From NCBI GenBank assembly GCA_037143335.1, contig JBAWZA010000022.1:1-39176 (forward strand): a DNA stretch of 39,176 nucleotides, written 5' to 3'. Source of the stretch: PALSA-1296 sp037143335 (GTDB taxonomy: Bacteria > Bacteroidota > Ignavibacteria > Palsa-1295). The notes under the pieces were generated by a model. It had not been told where the DNA came from and made no database searches. It worked only from the letters and a program-made list of their open reading frames with translations. Positions 23,180 through 31,040 of this stretch are shown here, in pieces; position 1 is the stretch's first letter; every line of letters begins with the position of its first letter. Made by a program: the position numbers and the translations under genes.

Positions 23180-25240
23180 TTACTGTTTCACAATCGTGAA
23201 CTCTACTCTGCGATTTTGTGAACGACCCTCTTCAGTATCGTTGCTGGTTAAGGGTTTCGTTTTACCATTGCCGACGGCTTTGAGTCTTTTGGCGGCGATG
23301 CCTTTGGATATCAGATATTGTCTCACGGCATTGGCGCGGTCAACGGATAGTTTCTGATTACTTGCATCGTTGCCAACATTATCGGTGTGCCCAGAAATCG
23401 CAACTTCCATTTGCGGCGAGGCTTCCAGGAGTGATTCGAGGCGATCGAGTTCGGCGAATGATTCGGATTTGAGTACACTCTTATTAAAATCAAAAAATAA
23501 ATTATTGAGTCGTACCGTTTGCCCAACTTCAAGTGGTACGAGTTTGAGATCGCGTTTTAATTCTGTGTACTCCGTAATTTTTTTGACATCAAGATTTTGG
23601 CTCACCGCAGCGTAACCCTGTGCCTCTGCTCTGAATCCGTAGTGCGCGCCAGCAGGTAAGGAAATCTTATATTCGCCGGTTGCAGGGTTCGAGTGCGCTA
23701 TTCCTGCTTCCTTGCCACCCGGGAGAATTTCATAGTGAATAGTTGCCTGGATGGGTTTTCCGGTTTTTGCATCAATGACGTTTCCACTCACAAGCACAAC
23801 CGGAAGCGGTTGCAGTGCAGGAGGAAGTTTGGCTCTGAAAATATCAAGATCACCGATCATGCTGCCCTTACTCGATACGAAGTATGCGTACTCTCCGGAA
23901 GCAGGGACTGTATAGTACGCATCCCAGCCACTTGAATTAAATACAGGGCCGAGGTTCTGTGGCTCGCTCCAGTGTTGCCAGGTATCATCCAATCGGCGTG
24001 AGAGATAAATATCGAGTGAGCCATACCCGCTGTAACCATCCGTTGCAAAGTAAAGCGTCTTTCCGTCGGCGGCAAGGAATGGTGTGCTTTCATCGGCGGA
24101 TGTATTCAATTCCGGTCCCAGATTCTTCGGTGCTGTCCATGAGCCATCCTCTTTGAGGAAACAGGCATAAAAATCTCGAACGCCATACGAGTCCTCGCGC
24201 TCAAGACTAATGATGATCGTCTTACCATCGGCGGCGAGACAACCCTCCATGAAGCGATTTTTTGTATAAAGGCTATCAATCTTCAGGCTGTAAGGTTTTC
24301 CCCAACCCGATGCTTGGCGATTACTCATCCAAAGCAAAGTGGCATGAACTGTGAGATCATAAGACCCGCCTAAGAGGAGTGTATTACCATCTGGAGTGAT
24401 AGAGAGCACGAATGAGCCATACCCGTTATTGAGTTGTGGTCCGATATTTTTTGCAAGTCCCCAGCTACCGTTTGCCATACGTTCGGAAACCCAGATATTA
24501 TCTGCGATGCCACCATAGGCATTTACATAGTTTTGCGGGTGGTCTTTCCGATCATAGTACAGTGTTTTTCCGTCCGGCGAAATAATTGGATAGACTTCCT
24601 GAGTATAAGAGTTTACACCTGCTCCCAAATTCTCCTTGGCAGAAATTGTTTCAGCATCCTGAATGATATTGATCTCTGCCTTGATCGGCGTTTTGGAATC
24701 GGAAATTCCGATTGCGTCAATTTCATTTAAGCCAGGTACCTTCCCACATTGAACGACAAGTTCAAGCGCTTTTACTTTGTAGTCTGTTCGGATAAATGTC
24801 ACAGACATTATTCTTGAGCGAACCTTCGTCGGCGCGGCTTCACCGTGAAAGACGACATGCGGTGCATCCTTCATATCGTAGAGGATGACTTCTTCAACAG
24901 CTCCCGGGTTATAGTTCTCTGCTATTCCAACTTGTTGGATTTGCATCGGCTTTTTGAAGCCGACTTTGATTCGTTCGGCGCGTCCACCATAGACACCGTC
25001 ACTTGCTCCGACCCATGCGCACGGGCTATCACCCTCGGCAGGGCATTTATTAGGTTTTCCTAAGACTTGCTTGGCAGAGTATTCTTTTTTTCCCACTTCG
25101 GAGGAAACACTAATTACCTCACTTGCCCATTGTACATTTTGAGCATAGAGCGCAGTGGATAGCTCGGTAACAATGAAGAGTACAGAGCAGAAATAGAAGG
25201 CTCGGAAGAGACCTTTGGTGTGGCGTAAATCATTTTGCAT
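23180..25240 (-). CDS. PorE-like outer-membrane-associated protein: PD40 propeller, carboxypeptidase-like domain and OmpA domain
   Basis: A 686-residue exported protein (signal peptide, cleavage near LYAQ). Residues about 28-190 form a discoidin-like beta domain (VQWASEVISVSSEVG, later LVVQCGKVPGLNEIDAIGI). About 200-480 are PD40/WD40-like propeller repeats (SPDGKTLYYDR, TPDGNTLLLGGS, AADGKTLYFATDGYSGYG, SLDIYLSRRL). About 483-560 match a carboxypeptidase regulatory-like beta-sandwich (VSGNVIDAKTGKPIQATI). The C-terminal 110 residues are an OmpA peptidoglycan-binding domain (FFDFNKSVL, ISGHTDNVG, RANAVRQYLISKGI, GRSQNRRVEF). T9SS PorE has TPR, propeller, CRD and OmpA. This protein has the last three but replaces TPR with the discoidin-like part. 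It may anchor T9SS or surface material to the cell wall. It is followed 32 bp later by the ferritin-like gene. Confidence 0.9.
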   Translation of the reverse strand: MQNDLRHTKGLFRAFYFCSVLFIVTELSTALYAQNVQWASEVISVSSEVGKKEYSAKQVLGKPNKCPAEGDSPCAWVGASDGVYGGRAERIKVGFKKPMQIQQVGIAENYNPGAVEEVILYDMKDAPHVVFHGEAAPTKVRSRIMSVTFIRTDYKVKALELVVQCGKVPGLNEIDAIGISDSKTPIKAEINIIQDAETISAKENLGAGVNSYTQEVYPIISPDGKTLYYDRKDHPQNYVNAYGGIADNIWVSERMANGSWGLAKNIGPQLNNGYGSFVLSITPDGNTLLLGGSYDLTVHATLLWMSNRQASGWGKPYSLKIDSLYTKNRFMEGCLAADGKTIIISLEREDSYGVRDFYACFLKEDGSWTAPKNLGPELNTSADESTPFLAADGKTLYFATDGYSGYGSLDIYLSRRLDDTWQHWSEPQNLGPVFNSSGWDAYYTVPASGEYAYFVSSKGSMIGDLDIFRAKLPPALQPLPVVLVSGNVIDAKTGKPIQATIHYEILPGGKEAGIAHSNPATGEYKISLPAGAHYGFRAEAQGYAAVSQNLDVKKITEYTELKRDLKLVPLEVGQTVRLNNLFFDFNKSVLKSESFAELDRLESLLEASPQMEVAISGHTDNVGNDASNQKLSVDRANAVRQYLISKGIAAKRLKAVGNGKTKPLTSNDTEEGRSQNRRVEFTIVKQ

Positions 25241-25299
25241 CAGAAAAATCTAAACACGAAGAATTAGTGTTAGGTGTCGGACGAAATCCGAGTTCGGTG

Positions 25300-25307
25300 T
25301 AAATTTG
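25300..25307 (+). promoter_or_regulatory. TAnnTTTG -7 element upstream of the lipid kinase gene
   Basis: TAAATTTG matches the -7 consensus in the divergent gap between the PorE-like gene and the lipid kinase. No clear TTG is at the -33 position, so support is moderate. The leader to the chosen ATG at 25448 would be about 135 nt. Confidence 0.35.
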
Positions 25308-25447
25308 CAAATTAATGGCAATTCTGTTAGACAAAAGGCAGATACCATTCCGAAATCGGGAGTTGGCTTAGTAATTTCTTTCCTGATTTGCCGCCAGATA
25401 ACCGAACCTTGAGTACACAGCCCATACAAAGAGATCGTCAGATACCG

Positions 25448-26101
25448 ATGACGGGTGAATTAGCGAGAAAGGTCATTCACCTCTGTTCACTGTCCATCCC
25501 GATTGCCTATTCTTATCTCACGTATCGTGCGATGTTATCGGTGTTGGTCCCGATTACCGTCGTCGCCTTCGCAATTGATTACGGCAGGTACTACGTTGGG
25601 TGGTTGAATAAACTCTTCAATATTTTAGTCGGACCAATCTTACGCCCCCATGAACGCGACTCAAGCAAAAAACTTTTATCGGGTGGGTCTTATGTTCTCA
25701 TAAGCGCTTGCTTGAGCATTCTATTCTTTCCCAAAGTTATTGCAATCTCGGCATTCAGTATTCTCATTATCTCAGATGCATCGAGCGCACTGATTGGTCG
25801 TCGGTTCGGCAAGCGCCATTTTCTTGATAAAAGTCTGGAAGGCACCTTAGCTTTTATTGCATCGGCGTGGATTGTCATTTTCATAGCACCGAAGGTCATT
25901 GGTGTCTGGGAGGAATATGCTATCGGAATGATAGCCGCCGTTTTAGGTGCGATCATCGAAGCAGCAAGCGTCACGCTTCGCTTTGATGATAATTTTTCTG
26001 TCCCACTTACTATCGGCATGGTGATGTGGATGCTCTATTACCTACTCTCGCTCCTTAGCCCGAGCACATACTCGGTTTTATATCACCAACTCTTGAGGTA
26101 G
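25448..26101 (+). CDS. CTP-dependent dolichol/phytol/diacylglycerol kinase family membrane protein
   Basis: An integral membrane protein of 217 residues with about six hydrophobic segments. It begins MTGELARKVIHLCSLSIPI, a typical start of the SEC59/DGK1/VTE5 family (ELxRKxIHL). The family core is clear: LRPHERDSSKKLLSGGSYVL, then IISDASSALIGRRFGK and KSLEGTLAFIA, with DA and the KS-x-EG motif. Members phosphorylate polyprenols, phytol or diacylglycerol using CTP. The open frame could start 20 codons upstream at a TTG (25388), but the added stretch is polar and not conserved-looking. Substrate is not determined; in non-photosynthetic bacteria, isoprenoid alcohol or lipid salvage is plausible. 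It is divergent from the PorE-like gene and 59 nt before the outer-membrane barrel gene. Confidence 0.85.
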   Translation: MTGELARKVIHLCSLSIPIAYSYLTYRAMLSVLVPITVVAFAIDYGRYYVGWLNKLFNILVGPILRPHERDSSKKLLSGGSYVLISACLSILFFPKVIAISAFSILIISDASSALIGRRFGKRHFLDKSLEGTLAFIASAWIVIFIAPKVIGVWEEYAIGMIAAVLGAIIEAASVTLRFDDNFSVPLTIGMVMWMLYYLLSLLSPSTYSVLYHQLLR

Positions 26102-26139
26102 CAGACCATTGAATCACCAGCACACTTGCCGATCCTTCG

Positions 26140-26147
26140 TAAATTTG
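26140..26147 (+). promoter_or_regulatory. TAnnTTTG -7 element before the outer-membrane barrel gene
   Basis: TAAATTTG lies 13 nt upstream of the ATG at 26161. A properly spaced TTG is not evident. If active it would start the transcript for the barrel, methyltransferase, ispH and zapE series with a very short leader. Confidence 0.4.
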
Positions 26148-26160
26148 TGATAATCAATTT

Positions 26161-28068
26161 ATGAGTTTGAGATTTCGGGCATGGGCGATAGTATGGATAT
26201 TCGTTGGTGCAAACGCGCCAGCGGCATTCGCGCAGTTTTCTGGTACGGTCTCTTTTGGGGGATTCCACACGACTAACTCGGGTGCTTCGACGAGTACGAC
26301 AGGCAATTCTAGCTCCGCGCCGGATAATGTGATTACCCCGTCATTAGATTTGCTCTATAGTTGGGATGTGACAAACTACACGGGACTGAAATTTGAGGCA
26401 ACATACACTCCGAATTATTACACCGCATCCTCAGACAGAACCTATACGCGAACGCATTTCGGAGTTGAGGGAAATTTTTATTTGTCAAATTTAGCGGACG
26501 AACCACCTATATTGCCGGCCAAAGTAGCGACAGTCAGGAGCGACTCCGTCATACAATCGGTCACAACAACATTGGAGCAGAAAAAAACCAAGCTCACTCC
26601 GACACCACAAGTTGATAAGTCCGCGCTCATCTCTACTCGCCTCGCGCACATAAGCGAATTGTTAGATTCATTCGACATTGATGAAAAGGGGCTTAGCTCC
26701 GATTCCATTGACATTGCTTCGGATTTAAAAGATTCAGTTTCAGAATCCGTTCTTGCACTGAGTCAAATAATTTCATCAGAACCGTTTACCGAAAGCATTG
26801 GAGAAGTCGTCGGCGGCGAACTGACCACTCAACTGAGAATATTCCAGGATGTACCGATTGCAATACAAGTCCGAAATCAGATTGAATCAGAAATTGCTGA
26901 AGCTACTACGCTCCTAAAATCTGCCGTTCCAGTTGATGAAGGAATTCTTGTCAAAAGCACTGAGTCGTCGGTTGATTCCTTCCAAACAAATACGAAGCCG
27001 AACGATGCCGAAAAAAAATTAATAATTGCCCAAGCAATTCAACATGCTCAAACCGTTTCGCCACCTGCAACGATATCCTCCGAAACTTCTCCTACACTTA
27101 CCCTTGTAAATTCGCAAACGGCATTTACGGACTTCAGCTCAAATGATATTTCGTTGAGAACGGATTTGCAAGTCTTCTCAAAAAAGACGACCGCAACTCA
27201 GTTGAGTATCCCCATCACCTTCGATCGCCAAGATAACCGATCAGCTTACACAGTCTATACGAATACGTTGTTTGATATAAAACCGAGGCTTGATTATTAT
27301 TTCGGCACACATGCATCAACGGGATTGACGCTTGGTTACTCAGTCACAAGCTATCCGCTCGATAGTGCTCACCTATCGGATGCGAATGAGCTTCTTGCGC
27401 GAGTTGATTGCCGCCTTGAAATTATGACCAATGTTGTGCTCGTCCCGGAATTGGCATTCGGATCGAAGAATTATGCACAGGCACTGAAATATAGTGTGAT
27501 TGTACCAGTGAAAGGCCATCCGCTCCGACCCGATACAGTCGTCACTATTCTCCCGAAGACCTATACACATTATTTCGGAGGCATCGGACTCATGTTCTTT
27601 CCCACGAAAAATTTATCGGTGGGAATTGTCGAGTCAATGTCTCGATCATCGAACTTGCGACCTTATATCTATGACTCACTCATAAGCATTCGCACCAGAG
27701 GCACAGGGTCCTCGATTGATGATGAGTATTCTTATGACTTAACGCGCGAAAGTATTTTTCTGCAATGGAAGCCACTCTGGGATATTGTACTCGCAATTGA
27801 TTTCGCATACGAAAATCAACACTACGCCAGTATCGAGATCAAACGCCGCCTACTCAAAAATCAGACTACGAATATTCAGCGCGATGATAAAGGCACACTT
27901 ACCGAAATTAGTCTAACCAGAGAATGGGATTTTGACTCCAGACTCATCGGCATATTTACGACATTCACTCCGACCATTGATGTCAGCAGTACAAACATTA
28001 CATCGTCGCTGAAGCAGTTTAGCTATAAGGATGTTTCTACGACGTTATCACTTGAATTCGGATTCTAA
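26161..28068 (+). CDS. Putative outer-membrane beta-barrel protein with a large internal insert
   Basis: A 635-residue protein with a signal peptide (cleavage near AFAQ). Mature residues about 26-115 contain alternating beta strands (FSGTVSFGGFHTTNSG, YTGLKFEATYTPNYY, HFGVEGNFYLSN). Residues about 116-330 are different: polar, Ser/Glu/Thr-rich and probably helical (SDSVIQSVTTTLEQKKTKL, ISTRLAHISELLDSF). From about 340 to the end amphipathic strands return (LQVFSKKTTATQLSIPITF, FFGTHASTGLTLGYSVTSY, ILQWKPLWDIVLAIDFAYENQH-like). The protein ends ...TLSLEFGF, with the terminal aromatic residue usual for barrels. No named family is recognised. The methyltransferase gene begins 3 nt after the stop, so the two are very likely on one transcript. 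Confidence 0.8.
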   Translation: MSLRFRAWAIVWIFVGANAPAAFAQFSGTVSFGGFHTTNSGASTSTTGNSSSAPDNVITPSLDLLYSWDVTNYTGLKFEATYTPNYYTASSDRTYTRTHFGVEGNFYLSNLADEPPILPAKVATVRSDSVIQSVTTTLEQKKTKLTPTPQVDKSALISTRLAHISELLDSFDIDEKGLSSDSIDIASDLKDSVSESVLALSQIISSEPFTESIGEVVGGELTTQLRIFQDVPIAIQVRNQIESEIAEATTLLKSAVPVDEGILVKSTESSVDSFQTNTKPNDAEKKLIIAQAIQHAQTVSPPATISSETSPTLTLVNSQTAFTDFSSNDISLRTDLQVFSKKTTATQLSIPITFDRQDNRSAYTVYTNTLFDIKPRLDYYFGTHASTGLTLGYSVTSYPLDSAHLSDANELLARVDCRLEIMTNVVLVPELAFGSKNYAQALKYSVIVPVKGHPLRPDTVVTILPKTYTHYFGGIGLMFFPTKNLSVGIVESMSRSSNLRPYIYDSLISIRTRGTGSSIDDEYSYDLTRESIFLQWKPLWDIVLAIDFAYENQHYASIEIKRRLLKNQTTNIQRDDKGTLTEISLTREWDFDSRLIGIFTTFTPTIDVSSTNITSSLKQFSYKDVSTTLSLEFGF

Positions 28069-28071
28069 CCC

Positions 28072-28914
28072 ATGCCCTCACCTCGCAATAAGACAATCCG
28101 ACTTACTCAGAGTGAGAGCACAAAACAAGTACCGGTTCTGCCCAATAAAATAACAGCATCTACTTCTGGAATATTTCATGGCAATATAGCCGCCGAACTT
28201 CCGAAATTCCCGAAAAATTATTTCGATCTCGTTATCGCTGACCCACCCTATAACATCGGTAAAGATTTTGGAAATAAAAGTGATAAGCAGAACCCTACAG
28301 CTTACAAAGAATGGGTACTTAAGTGGGTAGCACTGCTTAACCCGGTGGTGAAAAAATCGGGTGCGGTTTATATTTGTTGTGATTGGAAACAATCATCGCT
28401 CTATGAGTCTGCTCTAAAAGAAAATGGATTCAAAATCATGAATCGCATCACGTGGAAACGTGAGAAGGGAAGAGGGGCCTCCAAAAACTGGAAGCAGAAT
28501 ATGGAAGACATTTGGTTCGCTGTAAAGGATAGTAACAATTATCTCTTCAATATCGCGGATGTAAAAATTGCAAAAAAGGTAATTGCTCCATACAGGGTAG
28601 ATGGGAAGCCGAAAGATTGGTACACGAAAGACGACGGCACGCATGAACGCATGACCCATCCATCGAATATCTGGACTGATCTCACCGTTCCGTTCTGGTC
28701 TATGCCTGAAAATACAGAGCATCCAACGCAGAAGCCCGAAGCACTGATTGAGCGTATAATTTTAGCAAGCTCCAATCCTGGCAACCGAGTGCTCGACCTC
28801 TTCAGCGGATCGGGAACAACATCTGTTGTCGCACAGCGACTTGGTAGAAAATGTATTGGGATTGAGTTGAATCCAGATTTTGTGAGAGTTGGCTTGAAGC
28901 GCTTGGAGCAATAG
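28072..28914 (+). CDS. Solitary beta-class site-specific DNA (adenine) methyltransferase
   Basis: A 280-residue SAM-dependent DNA methyltransferase. The catalytic motif DPPYNIG is at 57-63 and the SAM-binding motif LDLFSGSGTTS near 242-252. The order DPPY first and FxGxG last defines the beta class. DPPY favours N6-adenine, although beta-class N4-cytosine enzymes with DPPY-like motifs exist. HPTQKPEALIERII, the usual segment before the SAM motif, is present. The middle region (NRITWKREKGRGASKNWKQN, RMTHPSNIWTDLTVPFWSMP) carries the likely target-recognition part. No restriction endonuclease gene is adjacent, so it looks like an orphan enzyme. It starts 3 nt after the barrel gene and is followed by ispH. 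Confidence 0.92.
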   Translation: MPSPRNKTIRLTQSESTKQVPVLPNKITASTSGIFHGNIAAELPKFPKNYFDLVIADPPYNIGKDFGNKSDKQNPTAYKEWVLKWVALLNPVVKKSGAVYICCDWKQSSLYESALKENGFKIMNRITWKREKGRGASKNWKQNMEDIWFAVKDSNNYLFNIADVKIAKKVIAPYRVDGKPKDWYTKDDGTHERMTHPSNIWTDLTVPFWSMPENTEHPTQKPEALIERIILASSNPGNRVLDLFSGSGTTSVVAQRLGRKCIGIELNPDFVRVGLKRLEQ

Positions 28915-28998
28915 TAACAGTCAATCACTTCAGCATTTCTTTCATTCTATCATTTGTTACCACTCAACTTTCACAATACAATTATTGTTTTATCTTCC

Positions 28999-29940
28999 GT
29001 GAATGTAACAGTTGATAGAAATTCAGGATTTTGTTGGGGAGTGGTCAGGGCAGTGGATTTTGCTGAGGCGGAGTTATCTCATGCCGAAAAACTCTACTCC
29101 CTCGGAGATATTATTCATAACCCAATGGAGATCGAGCGGTTGGGCAATGAAGGTCTTGCCACTATTCATCATGCCGATTTTGAAAGAATCGCTGCCGAAA
29201 ATAAGGCCGCTGGTCACTCAACGAAAATTCTTATCCGCGCTCATGGCGAACCTCCCTCAACCTATAGCAAGCTCCGCGAGTTGGGCTTAGAAGTAATTGA
29301 CGCAACCTGCCCAGTGGTTACGAAGGTACAAGAACGCATTAAGAAATTTTACAATAAAGGTTTTCAAATCGTCATCTTCGGGAAAAATGATCATGCAGAG
29401 GTGATTGGCTTGCGAGGTGTGGTCAACGATGAAGCGATTGTTGTGAAGACTGTTGATGAAGCACTTGCAAAAATTACATTCGATAAACCGACAGTTCTCT
29501 TCTCTCAGACGACGATGGATAAGCCAACTTTTTATGCGATTCGTGATGCACTCAAGTTACGCATCAAAGAATTTGTCGTAGGCACGATGGAAGAAGATGC
29601 GATGGAGTTTCATGCGAAAGATACAATCTGCGGACAAGTATCTGGTCGCGAAAAAAAGTTAATCGAATTCGCAACTGCAAATGATGTAATAGTATTTGTC
29701 GCTGGCAGAACAAGTTCAAACGGCAAGGTGCTTTTTGACATTGCACATTCAACCAATCCGAATACTTTTTTTATCGAAAAAGAGGAAGAACTTGAGCCAG
29801 AGTGGTTCGCGAATACAAATACTGTTGGCATTACTGGCGCTACCTCCACCCCGATGTGGTTGATGGATAGGATCAAAGACGCAATCTACGTGATGTGTGG
29901 CGAGCCTGAAAAGGCAGAACTATTGCCGGTAATCGCTTGA
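28999..29940 (+). CDS. ispH: 4-hydroxy-3-methylbut-2-enyl diphosphate reductase
   Basis: A 313-residue Fe-S enzyme that makes IPP and DMAPP in the last step of the MEP pathway. The three cluster cysteines are Cys12 (NSGFCWGVV), Cys104 (DATCPVV) and Cys211 (TICGQVSGRE). Other family segments are RAHGEPPSTYSK, ILFSQTTMD-like LFSQTTMDKPTF, VFVAGRTSSNGKVLF and VGITGATSTPMWLMD. I chose the GTG at 28999, giving MNVTVDRNSGFC, which matches the usual N-terminus. The frame also extends to a TTG at 28954, but those 15 residues are not family-like. There is no ribosome-binding site at the GTG. The stop overlaps the zapE start (TTGA). Confidence 0.96.
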   Translation: MNVTVDRNSGFCWGVVRAVDFAEAELSHAEKLYSLGDIIHNPMEIERLGNEGLATIHHADFERIAAENKAAGHSTKILIRAHGEPPSTYSKLRELGLEVIDATCPVVTKVQERIKKFYNKGFQIVIFGKNDHAEVIGLRGVVNDEAIVVKTVDEALAKITFDKPTVLFSQTTMDKPTFYAIRDALKLRIKEFVVGTMEEDAMEFHAKDTICGQVSGREKKLIEFATANDVIVFVAGRTSSNGKVLFDIAHSTNPNTFFIEKEEELEPEWFANTNTVGITGATSTPMWLMDRIKDAIYVMCGEPEKAELLPVIA

Positions 29941-30992
29941 CCCACGCTTCATCCGTTACCGATGCCAATGAATTGTTGGCATTAGCCTCCGAACCGATGG
30001 ATGCTCTTGCATTCATCGGTGAATTAGTCCCACCAAAGCATTTTGAGAACACAACGTTCACGAACTATGAACCCGACACCGAATACCCTTCGCAACGTGA
30101 TGCGTTAGATGTGCTAATCAACTTCGTTGCAGAAATTTCACACGCAAAGAAAAAATCGAAAAGTTTTATTACAAAAATATTTTCTCAAAAACTGAGCGGC
30201 AGGGGGTTATATCTTGATGGTGGATTCGGAGTAGGGAAGACGCATCTGCTTGCGGCATCATATTATGCATGTGAGGGGAATTCGGCATTTCTTTCGTTTC
30301 AAGAGTTAATGTTTCTTGTTGGTTTGCAATCGCTCACGGGAGTGTTTGAATCGCTCCGCTCACTTGATCTCCTCATTATTGATGAATTTGAATTAGATGA
30401 TCCCGCGAATACACGCATCTCCACGAATTTACTCGGACAACTTTTTCATTCAGGTGTTTCTATTATTACAAGCTCGAACACTCCTCCGGGTGCGCTTGGT
30501 GAAGGAAAGTTTTCCGTTGAAGATTTTGAGAGAGAGTTAGGCGAACTCACTTCGCGTTTCCGAGTCGTAAAAATTGATGGAGAGGATTATCGGAGCAAAC
30601 ATCTAAAGCAAAGTGATGAACAAAGTACATGGTTCTCTGAGATAGCTGAATTAGAAAAATTTCTTCTCTTAGCCAAATCTGATGCTATGACAATTGATAC
30701 AAACTTCACAGATTTTCTGCATGTCCTTTCGAAGGTTCATCCGATGCGCATTCGCCGAGCAATTGGCAAACTCGATCGGATTATTCTCCGAGACGTAAAA
30801 CAAATTTCTCATCCGCACGAAGCTTTGCGGTTTGTGTATTTTATTGACAAAGCCTACGACAGCAATCTTTCGCTCATCGTACAATCACACGTCGCGATTG
30901 AAAAACTTTTTCACTCATCGTACTTCACCGGTGGTGACACGAAAAAATTCCTGAGAACAATGTCGAGATTAGGTGAGATGTGTTTTAGATAG
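29937..30992 (+). CDS. zapE: ZapE/AFG1-family ATPase, resembling the actinobacterial type
   Basis: A P-loop ATPase of up to 351 residues. Walker A is GGFGVGKT at 95-102. Walker B is LLIIDEFELDDPAN around 144-157. A sensor-type SSNTPPGALGEGKF follows, then SRFRVVKIDGEDYRSKHL. In E. coli, ZapE binds FtsZ and helps cell division under stress; the mitochondrial relative AFG1 assists membrane protein turnover. The combination IDEFELDDP, SNT-PG-LGEG and IDGEDYR is, from memory, typical of actinobacterial ZapE proteins rather than E. coli ones. The start at 29937 is a TTG overlapping the ispH stop. An ATG at 29997 (MDALAFIGELVPP) is an alternative 20 codons later. Coupled translation with ispH is plausible. 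Confidence 0.88.
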   Translation: MTHASSVTDANELLALASEPMDALAFIGELVPPKHFENTTFTNYEPDTEYPSQRDALDVLINFVAEISHAKKKSKSFITKIFSQKLSGRGLYLDGGFGVGKTHLLAASYYACEGNSAFLSFQELMFLVGLQSLTGVFESLRSLDLLIIDEFELDDPANTRISTNLLGQLFHSGVSIITSSNTPPGALGEGKFSVEDFERELGELTSRFRVVKIDGEDYRSKHLKQSDEQSTWFSEIAELEKFLLLAKSDAMTIDTNFTDFLHVLSKVHPMRIRRAIGKLDRIILRDVKQISHPHEALRFVYFIDKAYDSNLSLIVQSHVAIEKLFHSSYFTGGDTKKFLRTMSRLGEMCFR

Positions 30993-31040
30993 GAGATTTA
31001 TTCATGCAACCATTTCCCCTCATTCCGAACTTTCATAAGC

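Noticed and set aside
28072..28914. Methyltransferase as part of a restriction-modification system
   Set aside because: No endonuclease, specificity subunit or helicase gene is adjacent on either strand; the neighbours are a barrel protein and ispH.
28954..28998. Upstream TTG start for ispH
   Set aside because: The 15 added residues are hydrophobic and not family-like; GTG at 28999 gives the usual MNVTVDRNSGFC start.
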